A model generated the notes under the pieces. The model had not been told where the DNA came from, did not search any database, and was given only the letters and a program-made list of their open reading frames with translations. This document shows positions 39,949 through 48,980 of a stretch of 49,969 nt of DNA, piece after piece. Every line of letters starts with the position of its first letter. Within the stretch, counting starts at the first letter, position 1. Location: contig CAMWNR010000004.1 in NCBI GenBank assembly GCA_947175665.1, positions 1-49,969 of the forward strand, in the 5' to 3' direction. The DNA is from an uncultured Porphyromonadaceae bacterium (GTDB lineage: Bacteria; Bacteroidota; Bacteroidia; Bacteroidales; Muribaculaceae). Made by a program: the position numbers and the translations under genes.

Positions 39949-41388
39949 ATGACAAAACTCCAGAAACAGTATTTGATAAAGGCACCCCTGATAGCGGGCG
40001 CCTTCATCATTTGTACAGGTATCGGAAACCCCCTCCGGGCAGACGAGGCGGAAGATATGTATTATACCAGAGGGATGCGAGCAGACTCCAAGGTATTGTT
40101 TGAAGAGAACCGCAAACGCGGAGATGCTGATGCAGCGCTATATTTAGGACGCCTCTCGATGCTTGAATATGATTTCCCTGCAGCGCAAAAACACTATTCG
40201 GAATATCGTACACTTAAAAAGAAGGCTCGTCAGACTGTTGATCCTGTAATCGAAGATGAGGAAGCAGCGCTCAGAGAGGGAAAGATACTTTTTGACAGAG
40301 TCAGAGAGTTGGCGGTGATAGATGAGGTAGAAGTGGATAAAGATACTTTTTACAAATATCTCCGATTACCTCTCACAGCCGGCCGGGTGGTGGATGCCTC
40401 AACCTTACCTATCGAAAAAGACGGCGTTCAGATCGGACCGACAGGATATATATCCGAATCCGGAGATATAATAATGTGGAGTGCAGAAGATGAAGAGAGC
40501 GGACTGATGAGGATATTTGAGGCAAATGTGCTTACAGACGGCACTCTCTCCGATCCGGTTATGACACCGGAATTTCTTGGAAACGGAGGAGATGCCATAA
40601 ATCCATTTCTCTCGGCCGACGGCACAACCTTATACTATGTATCAAACGGCGAAGGGAGTATGGGAGGCTATGATATATTTATGGCCACCCGAGACCCCCA
40701 AACCGGAGAATATCTTCAGCCGGTAAATCTCGGTATACCGTTTAATTCGTATGGCGACGAATATCTCCTGGCTATAGATGAGGAGAATGGAGTAGGGTGG
40801 TGGGCCACTGACAGGCATTACCTCCCTGACGATAAGATAGTGCTATATCTGTTTGAGTGGACCGGAGACCGAAAGAATATAGATGCCTCTGACGAAGAAA
40901 AACGCAAGCGCTCACGACTCGATAATATACGGGATACCTGGATGCCGATAAGTAATTACGGTGCAGACGGGGATGAAGACGAAGAAGATGAAGAGGCCGA
41001 TACCTCTGATGAAGAAGAGGGTGCTATCGACCCTCAGGCAATAGCCAGAAAGTATGAGGCGCTTGCCGCTGAGATTAGAAAGATTCAGCCCGGGCAGAAG
41101 CCGCGCAGAGAAGAGTGTCGCATACCTCTGGGTAAGGGGAAATATATATACTCGGCAGATGATGTGAAGGGTAATACACAGAAAGCACTGGTAGATGAGT
41201 ATGTAGTGCGCAACCGAAACTACGAGAAAAAAGTAAAGGAACTGGCAATGATGAGAAAAGAGTATGCCAAACACGGAAGCAGTGAACTTGGTAGCCGGAT
41301 AACAGTTGCTGAAAAAGAGGTACAAAAAGAACACCTTGAGATGGTTAATCTGCTGTCACGCCTATACAAGTCGCTGGGGACGGAGTGA
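39949..41388 (+). CDS. PD40/beta-propeller-type protein of unknown function
   Basis: INPFLSADGTTLYYVSNGEGSMGGYDIFMATRDPQTGEYLQPVNLGIPFNSYGDEYLLAIDEENGVGWWATDR; start moved from 39910 to 39949. Confidence 0.75.
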   Translation: MTKLQKQYLIKAPLIAGAFIICTGIGNPLRADEAEDMYYTRGMRADSKVLFEENRKRGDADAALYLGRLSMLEYDFPAAQKHYSEYRTLKKKARQTVDPVIEDEEAALREGKILFDRVRELAVIDEVEVDKDTFYKYLRLPLTAGRVVDASTLPIEKDGVQIGPTGYISESGDIIMWSAEDEESGLMRIFEANVLTDGTLSDPVMTPEFLGNGGDAINPFLSADGTTLYYVSNGEGSMGGYDIFMATRDPQTGEYLQPVNLGIPFNSYGDEYLLAIDEENGVGWWATDRHYLPDDKIVLYLFEWTGDRKNIDASDEEKRKRSRLDNIRDTWMPISNYGADGDEDEEDEEADTSDEEEGAIDPQAIARKYEALAAEIRKIQPGQKPRREECRIPLGKGKYIYSADDVKGNTQKALVDEYVVRNRNYEKKVKELAMMRKEYAKHGSSELGSRITVAEKEVQKEHLEMVNLLSRLYKSLGTE

Positions 41389-41419
41389 AAAATAATCAAA
41401 AAAAATGTAAAATATAGGT

Positions 41420-41466
41420 GGTATTCCGTGAAAATTTTTTAAATTTGCACGGAATACCCTTTTTTT
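41420..41466 (+). terminator. Hairpin terminator with an AT-rich loop containing a TAAATTTG promoter-like element
   Basis: GGTATTCCGTG-aaaattttttaaatttg-CACGGAATACC then CTTTTTTT. Confidence 0.7.
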
Positions 41467-41575
41467 AGTATTTCGTCTGAGTATATTTCAGGTATTTAGA
41501 ATAAGTATAATGAAGGCGGAAACGATATAGGGTTTACAAAAAATCAGGAAAAACAATAAACAACTAAATAAAGAA

Positions 41576-42445
41576 ATGAGTTTGAATATCATTGTACTGG
41601 CAAAGCAGGTGCCTGATACCCGCAATGTCGGCAAAGATGCGATGAAGGCAGACGGCACTGTAAATCGTGCTGCTCTCCCGGCAATTTTTAATCCGGAAGA
41701 CCTTAATGCATTGGAGCAAGCGTTGAAATTAAAAGAGATGTATCCCGGCACAAAGGTAACTCTTCTGACTATGGGCCCGGCTCGTGCGGCTGAGGTGATC
41801 CGCGAAGGTTTGTATCGAGGTGCTGACAAGGGTATAGTGTTGAGCGACCGCGCATTTGCGGGAGCCGATACTTTGGCTACAAGTTATGCTCTTAGTGCTG
41901 CAATCAAGAAGATCGGAGAATATGATCTCATCCTTGGTGGTCGTCAGGCTATTGATGGTGATACAGCACAGGTAGGTCCTCAGGTAGCCGAAAAACTCGG
42001 TTTGCCGCAGGTTACATACGCCGAAGATATACTCAAAGCAGAGAATGGTAAGGTTACAGTAAAGCGTCGCATAGAGAGCGGAGTAGAGACTGTAGAGGCA
42101 CCGTATCCGGTAGTAATCACCGTAAACGGTTCGGCCGAGGAGTGCCGTCCGCGCAACGCTAAAGCGGTGATGAAATATAAGAATGCAGCGGTTCCCAGCG
42201 AGGTGGCTGCAGATGAGGCTAAGAAAGCCTTTGTAGAGGCGCGTCCTGATCTCCAGATCGGTGAGTGGAACTGCGAATATGTAGGCGCAGACCTGAGCCA
42301 ATGCGGTCTTGCCGGTTCGCCCACTAAGGTAAAAGGTATCGAAAATGTAGTATTTACCGCTAAGGAAGCGCGTAAGGTAGAAAATACAGATGAGGCTCTC
42401 GAAGGCCTGATCGTAGAATTAATCGCCAACCATACTATCGGCTAA
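41576..42445 (+). CDS. etfB: Electron transfer flavoprotein subunit beta (FixA family)
   Basis: NIIVLAKQVPDT...SDRAFAGADTLATSYAL...LILGGRQAIDGDTAQVGPQVAEKLGLPQVTY. Confidence 0.95.
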   Translation: MSLNIIVLAKQVPDTRNVGKDAMKADGTVNRAALPAIFNPEDLNALEQALKLKEMYPGTKVTLLTMGPARAAEVIREGLYRGADKGIVLSDRAFAGADTLATSYALSAAIKKIGEYDLILGGRQAIDGDTAQVGPQVAEKLGLPQVTYAEDILKAENGKVTVKRRIESGVETVEAPYPVVITVNGSAEECRPRNAKAVMKYKNAAVPSEVAADEAKKAFVEARPDLQIGEWNCEYVGADLSQCGLAGSPTKVKGIENVVFTAKEARKVENTDEALEGLIVELIANHTIG

Positions 42446-42461
42446 AAAATCGTAAGAAAAA

Positions 42462-43490
42462 ATGGCAGACAAGAATAATCTTATCGTATATTGTGAATAC
42501 GAAGATGGCAAAGTAGCCGACGTGAGTCTCGAACTACTCACCAAGGGTCGTCAACTTGCCGATAAACTCGGTATTAAACTCGAAGCCGTAGTAGCAGGCG
42601 ACAACCTCAAAGATATTGAGAAGCAGATTTTCCCTTACGGTGTTGACACCGTATATAAGGTTGAAGACAAGCGTCTTTATCCCTATACTTCGCTCCCTCA
42701 TTCTTCTATTCTCATCAATCTATTCAAAGAGATAGAACCCAGAATTGCCTTTATGGGTGCGACTTCTATAGGTAGAGACCTTGGTCCCCGTGTAAGTAGT
42801 GCTCTTCACAGCGGACTGACCGCCGACTGTACATCACTCGAAATCGGTGACTATACCGATGCCAAGACCGGTAAAGAGTATAAAGATCTTCTGTATCAGA
42901 TACGTCCCGCATTCGGTGGTAACATTGTGGCTACAATCGTAAATCCTGATTGTCGTCCGCAGATGGCTACTGTACGTGAGGGTGTGATGAAAAAAGAGGT
43001 TAAGGATAGCAACTACTCAGGCAAGGTGGTTGATCTGAAGGCTGAGAACTATACCAAGCCTGAAGATTATGTCATCGACATTATAGATCGCCATGTGGAG
43101 AAATCCAAAGTTAATCTTAAAGGTAGTCCCATCATCGTGGCCGGCGGTTACGGAGTAGGAAGCAAAGAAAATTTCGAACTGCTCGAGAAACTTGCGGACA
43201 CCCTCGGTGGTGAGTTAGGAGCAAGCCGCGCAGCGGTTGATGCAGGCTGGATCGACCATGACCGTCAGATCGGTCAGACCGGTGTGACAGTGCGTCCGAA
43301 ACTTTATATCGCCTGTGGTATCTCCGGTCAGATTCAGCACATCGCCGGTATGCAGGACTCATCGCTTATAATCTCGATCAACAGCGATCCCGATGCGCCC
43401 ATCAATAAAATCGCTGATGTAGTGATTACAGGTAAGATGGAGGATGTAGTTCCGAAACTTATTAAATATTACAAAAAGAATTCCAAATAA
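42462..43490 (+). CDS. etfA: Electron transfer flavoprotein subunit alpha (FixB family)
   Basis: PIIVAGGYGVGSKENFELLEKLADTLGGELGASRAAVDAGWIDHDRQIGQTGVTVRPKLYIACGISGQIQHIAGM. Confidence 0.96.
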   Translation: MADKNNLIVYCEYEDGKVADVSLELLTKGRQLADKLGIKLEAVVAGDNLKDIEKQIFPYGVDTVYKVEDKRLYPYTSLPHSSILINLFKEIEPRIAFMGATSIGRDLGPRVSSALHSGLTADCTSLEIGDYTDAKTGKEYKDLLYQIRPAFGGNIVATIVNPDCRPQMATVREGVMKKEVKDSNYSGKVVDLKAENYTKPEDYVIDIIDRHVEKSKVNLKGSPIIVAGGYGVGSKENFELLEKLADTLGGELGASRAAVDAGWIDHDRQIGQTGVTVRPKLYIACGISGQIQHIAGMQDSSLIISINSDPDAPINKIADVVITGKMEDVVPKLIKYYKKNSK

Positions 43491-43526
43491 AAAAGGCGCG
43501 GCTTATATGGCCGTCAAAATATAACA

Positions 43527-45254
43527 ATGGCTAATTTCTATACAGATAACCCGGCTCTCAGACTTCATCTTAATCATCCGATGATGAAGAAAATCGTGGC
43601 TCTTAAAGAGCGCGATTTTGCCGAGGCTGATAAATATGACTTTGCACCCCGTAACTTTGAGGATGCAATGGATAATTATGACCGCGTATTGGAAATCGTA
43701 GGTGATATCTGCGGCAACATTGTAGCAGAGAATGCTGAGGATGTGGATCACAACGGCCCGAAGGTGGTTAATAACCGTGTGATATATGCCGAGGGCACTC
43801 AGAAGAATCTCGAAGCAACCCGTAAGGCAGGATTGATGGGTATGTCAATGCCCCGTCGTCTCGGTGGTCTTAACTTCCCGATTACGCCCTATATCATGGC
43901 TGCGGATATCGTAAGCCGTGCTGATGCCGGTTTTGAAAACCTCTGGGGTTTGCAGGACTGTGCAGAGACAATCTACGAATTTGCTGATGACGCTCAGAAG
44001 GAAAAATATATCCCCCGTGTATGTGCCGGTGAGACAATGTCAATGGACCTCACAGAACCCGATGCCGGATCTGACCTGCAGAGTGTAATGCTTAAGGCTA
44101 CACAGAAAGAGGACGGCTCATGGGTGCTTAATGGCGTTAAACGATTCATCACAAACGGTGACGCTGATATACATCTTGTACTTGCACGCTCTGAAGAGGG
44201 TAGTCATGACGGCAGAGGTCTCTCAATGTTTATCTATGATAAGCGCAATGGTGGTGTCAATGTGCGCCGCATCGAGAATAAGATGGGTATCAAGGGTAGT
44301 CCGACATGTGAACTTACCTATAAGGATGCACCTGCAGAACTCGTAGGTAGTCGGCGTCTCGGTCTTATCAAATATGTAATGGCGCTTATGAACGGTGCCC
44401 GTCTGGGTATCGCTGCACAGAGTGTAGGTCTGAGCGAGATCGCTTATCGCGAAGCACTCGGTTATGCAAAAGAGCGCGAGCAGTTCGGTAAGGCTATCAT
44501 CAACTTCCCCGCTGTGGCCGAGATACTCTCTGTAATGAAAGCGAAACTTGATGCAAGCCGTACACTTCTTTATGCATGTGCGCGCTTTGTAGATATGTAC
44601 AAGATTTACGATGACATCGCAAAAGAGCGTCCGCTGACCTTAGAAGAGAAGAAAGAGGCAAAATATTACAGCAAACTCGCTGATGCCTTTACCCCGCTCG
44701 CCAAAGGTATGACCTCTGAATTTGCCAATCAGAATGCATACGACTGCATCCAGATACACGGTGGTTCAGGATTTATGAAGGATTACGCTTGTGAGCGTGT
44801 ATATCGCGATGCCCGTATTACAAGCATCTACGAGGGTACTACGCAATTGCAGGTAGTAGCAGCAATACGCCACGTCACAACCGGTACATATCTCAACAAG
44901 ATCCGTGAGATGGAGGCTGAGCAAGTAGTGCCTGAGGATGAAGGTGTAAAGAATACACTCGTATTCATGACTCAGCAGTATGCAAATGCAGTGCAGAGCG
45001 TACTCGGCGTAAAGGATTCAGGTTATCAGGATTTCATGGCGCGTCGCCTTGTGGAGATGGCCGGTCATATCATCATGGGATACCTTCTGCTCGAAGATAC
45101 TCAGCGTGATGAAAGTTTCCGTAAGAGTCTGCATGTATATGTAAACTATGGTCAGGCCGAAGTAGCAAAACATGCTGACTTCATTGGCAACTTCCGTCCG
45201 GAAGAGATCACAGATTATCTCTATACAGAGACTAAAGAAGAGAGCGCAGAGTAA
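43527..45254 (+). CDS. Acyl-CoA dehydrogenase family protein
   Basis: MSMDLTEPDAGSDLQSVMLKATQKEDGSWVLNGVKRFITNG...YAKEREQFGKAIINFPAV...IHGGSGFMKDYACERVYRDARITSIYEGTTQLQ. Confidence 0.95.
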   Translation: MANFYTDNPALRLHLNHPMMKKIVALKERDFAEADKYDFAPRNFEDAMDNYDRVLEIVGDICGNIVAENAEDVDHNGPKVVNNRVIYAEGTQKNLEATRKAGLMGMSMPRRLGGLNFPITPYIMAADIVSRADAGFENLWGLQDCAETIYEFADDAQKEKYIPRVCAGETMSMDLTEPDAGSDLQSVMLKATQKEDGSWVLNGVKRFITNGDADIHLVLARSEEGSHDGRGLSMFIYDKRNGGVNVRRIENKMGIKGSPTCELTYKDAPAELVGSRRLGLIKYVMALMNGARLGIAAQSVGLSEIAYREALGYAKEREQFGKAIINFPAVAEILSVMKAKLDASRTLLYACARFVDMYKIYDDIAKERPLTLEEKKEAKYYSKLADAFTPLAKGMTSEFANQNAYDCIQIHGGSGFMKDYACERVYRDARITSIYEGTTQLQVVAAIRHVTTGTYLNKIREMEAEQVVPEDEGVKNTLVFMTQQYANAVQSVLGVKDSGYQDFMARRLVEMAGHIIMGYLLLEDTQRDESFRKSLHVYVNYGQAEVAKHADFIGNFRPEEITDYLYTETKEESAE

Positions 45255-45351
45255 GATATATCAAAATCTGCAAGAGTGTATTGAAAAACTGTTTAAATAA
45301 TAGTAAAATAGGGAAAACCCCAAGATAAAAAAGTTTAAACAGAGTGTAAAT

Positions 45352-45383
45352 CTTGCAGGAATCAGAAATATTTTGTAATTTTG
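45352..45383 (+). promoter_or_regulatory. Bacteroidetes-type promoter for rpsF-rpsR-rplI
   Basis: CTTG (45352-45355), about 20 bp, TAATTTTG (45376-45383). Confidence 0.65.
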
Positions 45384-45385
45384 TG

Positions 45386-45415
45386 GCGGTTTTGCGGAAA
45401 TGTCTGCAAAACCGC
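45386..45415 (+). promoter_or_regulatory. 5'-UTR hairpin of the rpsF operon (candidate ribosomal-protein leader)
   Basis: GCGGTTTTGC-ggaaatgtct-GCAAAACCGC, perfect 10-bp stem. Confidence 0.6.
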
Positions 45416-45440
45416 TATAAATTAAATAAATAAAAGCAAT

Positions 45441-45812
45441 ATGAATCGTTACGAAACCGTTTTCATTTTAACTCCCGTTTTGTCTGATGAGCAGATGAAG
45501 GAAGCGGTTGGCAAATTCAAAGCAGTTCTCGAAGAGAATGGTGCTAAGATTGTCAATGAAGAAGAATGGGGCCTCCGCAAACTCGCGTATCCCATCCAGA
45601 AAAAATCTACAGGCTTCTATTGCCTGCTCGAGTTTGAGGCAGAGCCTACAATCGTTAAGAAACTCGAGGTGGCATATCGCCGTGATGAGCGTGTGATCCG
45701 TTTTCTCACCTTCCGTCTTGACAAATACGCTGCGGAGTATGCAGAAAAGCGTCGCAATTTGAGAGCAAAAAAAGCAAGTGAAAAACCCGCCGAGGCAGTT
45801 GCTGAGGCTTGA
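45441..45812 (+). CDS. rpsF: 30S ribosomal protein S6
   Basis: [23 protein letters not shown]...[27 protein letters not shown]...[16 protein letters not shown]. Confidence 0.98.
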   Translation: MNRYETVFILTPVLSDEQMKEAVGKFKAVLEENGAKIVNEEEWGLRKLAYPIQKKSTGFYCLLEFEAEPTIVKKLEVAYRRDERVIRFLTFRLDKYAAEYAEKRRNLRAKKASEKPAEAVAEA

Positions 45813-45826
45813 TCAGAAATTTAATT

Positions 45827-46093
45827 ATGGCAGCCAACAGCGAAATTCGTTATCTTACACCGTTAATGGTGGATACCAATAAGAAAAAATACTGTCGTTT
45901 CAAACGCAGCGGTATCAAATATATCGACTATAAGGATCCTGAGTTCCTTAAGAAATTCCTCAACGAGCAGGGTAAGATTCTTCCCCGTCGTATCACAGGT
46001 ACAAGCCTTAAGTTCCAGCGTCGTGTAGCACAGGCAGTTAAGCGTGCTCGTCACTTGGCACTTCTTCCCTATGTTACTGACCTGATGATGTAA
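45827..46093 (+). CDS. rpsR: 30S ribosomal protein S18
   Basis: [63 protein letters not shown]; start 45827 preferred over 45809. Confidence 0.98.
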   Translation: MAANSEIRYLTPLMVDTNKKKYCRFKRSGIKYIDYKDPEFLKKFLNEQGKILPRRITGTSLKFQRRVAQAVKRARHLALLPYVTDLMM

Positions 46094-46123
46094 TTTGTTT
46101 CACTTTCAAAAAATCACTGTATA

Positions 46124-46615
46124 ATGAAAATTATTCTTAAGGAAAATATCCCCGGATTGGGTTATAAAGATGATGTTGTGGAAGTGAAGGACGGTTATGG
46201 CCGCAATTACCTCATTCCCCAAGGAAAATGTATCATCGCATCTGAGGCTGCTCTCAAGCAGTTGAAGGAGGATCTCAAGCAGCGTGCACACAAGATCGCT
46301 GCCGCTAAGGCAGAGGCAGAAGCAGCCGCTAAAGCCCTCGAAGGTCTTAAACTCACTATCGCAGCCAAGACAGGTGCTAACGGCACTGTATATGGTAGCG
46401 TGGGTGCTGCTCAGGTTGCTGAGGCTCTCGCGAAACTCGGTCACGAGGTAGATCGCAAGATCATCAATGTTAAGCAACCTGTAAAAGTTGTAGGTGAGTA
46501 TGTAGCAACTGTAAAATTCCATAAGGAAGTTGAGACAGAAGTTGCATTTGTAGTAGTAAGCGAGAACGCACCTGCAGAGCAGGCTCCGGTTACAGAAGCA
46601 CCTGCTGCAGAGTAA
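46124..46615 (+). CDS. rplI: 50S ribosomal protein L9
   Basis: MKIILKENIPGLGYKDDVVEVKDGYGRNYLIPQGKCIIAS. Confidence 0.98.
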   Translation: MKIILKENIPGLGYKDDVVEVKDGYGRNYLIPQGKCIIASEAALKQLKEDLKQRAHKIAAAKAEAEAAAKALEGLKLTIAAKTGANGTVYGSVGAAQVAEALAKLGHEVDRKIINVKQPVKVVGEYVATVKFHKEVETEVAFVVVSENAPAEQAPVTEAPAAE

Positions 46616-46665
46616 TACTCTGATTACTTAATCAGAAGTATCACTTAAAAAGGATATAAAATTTG

Positions 46666-46712
46666 GTATTTCCGTCAAGATGGTAAGACTGTCTTGATGG
46701 AAATACTTTTTT
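46666..46712 (+). terminator. Intrinsic terminator after rplI
   Basis: GTATTTCCGTCAAGA...TCTTGATGGAAATAC (one mismatch) followed by TTTTTT. Confidence 0.88.
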
Positions 46713-46735
46713 ATTGATATTTATTGGATATTAAC

Positions 46736-46766
46736 TTTGATTTTGAGTGATAATTTTGTAAATTTG
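46736..46766 (+). promoter_or_regulatory. Bacteroidetes-type promoter for dnaN
   Basis: TTTG (46736-46739), 19 bp, TAAATTTG (46759-46766); long UTR to 47013. Confidence 0.6.
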
Positions 46767-47012
46767 TAATTGAAGTCTATTAAACTTTTTGCGAAATTAA
46801 AATGGTAGTTTAAACTGTTTTATTTCTCACGGATCAATATTCATCAGTCTTTTGGTATCTTCCGATATTTTGCTGATTACGAATCTCAATGTTCTGTTTT
46901 GAAGTGTTGTGATCTGCCTGAAATTAAATGAATCTCTACCGTAAAAGTTTAAATGACTAAATTGGGGAAATATCAAAGATAAAATATCGTGTAATATTCA
47001 TTACTTATTTAT

Positions 47013-48137
47013 ATGAAATTTAATGTATCAGGCAAGGCTCTGCAGACTCAGTTGCAGGCAGTGAGCAAAGTCGTAAGCGCCAAAAACGCTATGTCAATAC
47101 TTGATAATTTCCTATTGCGTGTCAAGGATAATACGCTTACCATCATAGGTGGTGACCAGGAAAATGTCATGGAGGCAACTGTGGAAATTATGGATGTAGA
47201 GGGTGAGGGAGAAATCGCCATCCTTGCCAAGAGATTGCTTGAAGTTGTAAAAGAAATCAGCAATCAGCCGCTTAAATTTTATATAAATGAGTCTACCAAA
47301 GAGGTGGATATCAATTTTAATAACGGTCATTTTAATTTTACAGGTGTAGATGCGGCGGAATATCCGCGTAAAAAAGAACACGAAGAGGATTCAGTGACCT
47401 TTACATTGCCTTCTAAAGTAGTACTCGAAGGTATTGAAGGCACATTGTTTGCGGCAAGCGTAGATATGATCCGCCCGATTATGACCGGTATATACTGGGA
47501 TATTGAAGAGGAGAGAATTACATTTGTAAGTTCTGATACTCATAAACTCGTGAAGTATGAGATAACCTCGGTGGCTCCCGGAATTGTACAGAATTTCATT
47601 CTTCCGGCTAAACCTGCAAATGTATTAAAGTCCCTCTTGTCTAAAGAGGATGTGCCTGTAGAGATAACCAAAGATGATAAGTCGGCTACTTTCAAATTCG
47701 GTAGTTACACACTGTCTACAAGATTGATAAAGGGTAATTATCCCAACTACCGCCGTGTATTCCCGGAGAGTAATCCCTTTGTATTGATAGTAAATCGTGA
47801 GGGATTCCTGAATGCAGTGCGCCGAGTGGCTCTCTTTGCAAGCCAGGCTGTAAAACTGATTAAGTTTAATATCCAGCCTACCGAAATTCTTATGGGTGCT
47901 CAGGATCTTGACTTTGCAACCTCGGCCGAAGAGCGTATCGATTGCGAGTATCAAGGTAATGCGATGACAATCGGCTTTAATGCTGAGTATATGATCGAAG
48001 TGCTTGCCAATCTTAAGGGAGAAGAAGTGAAGGTAGAGTTGGCTGATCCCGCCCGTCCGGGTCTCTTCAGTCCGATTGAGAAAGAAGAGGGTATAGATGT
48101 GGTGATGCTCCAGATGCCGATGCAGGTAATCGAATAA
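47013..48137 (+). CDS. dnaN: DNA polymerase III subunit beta (sliding clamp)
   Basis: MKFNVSGKALQTQLQAVSKVVSAKNAMSILDNFLLRV...GIYWDIEEERITFVSSDTHKLVKYE...VVMLQMPMQ. Confidence 0.97.
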   Translation: MKFNVSGKALQTQLQAVSKVVSAKNAMSILDNFLLRVKDNTLTIIGGDQENVMEATVEIMDVEGEGEIAILAKRLLEVVKEISNQPLKFYINESTKEVDINFNNGHFNFTGVDAAEYPRKKEHEEDSVTFTLPSKVVLEGIEGTLFAASVDMIRPIMTGIYWDIEEERITFVSSDTHKLVKYEITSVAPGIVQNFILPAKPANVLKSLLSKEDVPVEITKDDKSATFKFGSYTLSTRLIKGNYPNYRRVFPESNPFVLIVNREGFLNAVRRVALFASQAVKLIKFNIQPTEILMGAQDLDFATSAEERIDCEYQGNAMTIGFNAEYMIEVLANLKGEEVKVELADPARPGLFSPIEKEEGIDVVMLQMPMQVIE

Positions 48138-48185
48138 TATCTGTTGCGGTATATAAAAAGGGTTATAATCTAATTATATGAAGTA

Positions 48186-48953
48186 ATGAATCTGAAATTA
48201 GACAGACCACTTATATTTTTTGATCTCGAGACTACCGGTACCAATATAATGCGTGACCGCATTGTAGAGATCAGTATCATAAAACTCTTTCCGGATGGGA
48301 ATTATGAAGAGAAAACTCGGCGTATAAATCCCGAGATGCCTATCCCGCCCGGAGCGACCGCAATCCATCATATTACTGATGAGGATGTGGCAGATGCTCC
48401 TACATTCCGGCAAGTGGCAAAATCCATGCATGAATATTTTGATAATTGCGATATCGCAGGATTTAACAGCAACAAATTTGACGTGCCGCTATTGGTAGAA
48501 GAGTTTGCGCGAGTGGGTATGAATTTCGATCTGACCTCGAGAAAGTTTATAGATGTTCAGAACATATTTCACAAGATGGAGCAGCGTACTCTGGTGGCCG
48601 CATATCGCTTCTATTGTGGCAAAGAACTCACCGATGCTCACTCTGCTTCTGCCGATACCAAGGCTACTATGGAGGTGCTGCTGAGTCAGATAGAACGCTA
48701 TGATAATCTTAAAAATGATGTGGATTCACTAAGTGAATTTTCGTCGGGAGGTAGAAATCTTGATCTGGCAGGACGCATAGTACTGAATGATGATGATGTG
48801 CCGGTATTTAATTTTGGAAAGCATAAAGGTAAATCAGTAGAGTATATACTGCGTGTGGAGCCGTCATTTTATGCGTGGATCATGCAGGGTGAATTTCCAA
48901 AAAATACCAAGGATGTCTTGACCCAACTCAGGTATAAGTACTTAAAGAAATAG
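48186..48953 (+). CDS. 3'-5' exonuclease, DnaQ/epsilon-like
   Basis: LIFFDLETTGTNIMRDRIVEISIIKLFPDG...AIHHITDEDV...FNSNKFDVPLL; C-terminal FGKHKGKSVEYIL. Confidence 0.93.
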   Translation: MNLKLDRPLIFFDLETTGTNIMRDRIVEISIIKLFPDGNYEEKTRRINPEMPIPPGATAIHHITDEDVADAPTFRQVAKSMHEYFDNCDIAGFNSNKFDVPLLVEEFARVGMNFDLTSRKFIDVQNIFHKMEQRTLVAAYRFYCGKELTDAHSASADTKATMEVLLSQIERYDNLKNDVDSLSEFSSGGRNLDLAGRIVLNDDDVPVFNFGKHKGKSVEYILRVEPSFYAWIMQGEFPKNTKDVLTQLRYKYLKK

Positions 48954-48980
48954 TGAAATTATCTGTAGACCGAATAAATT

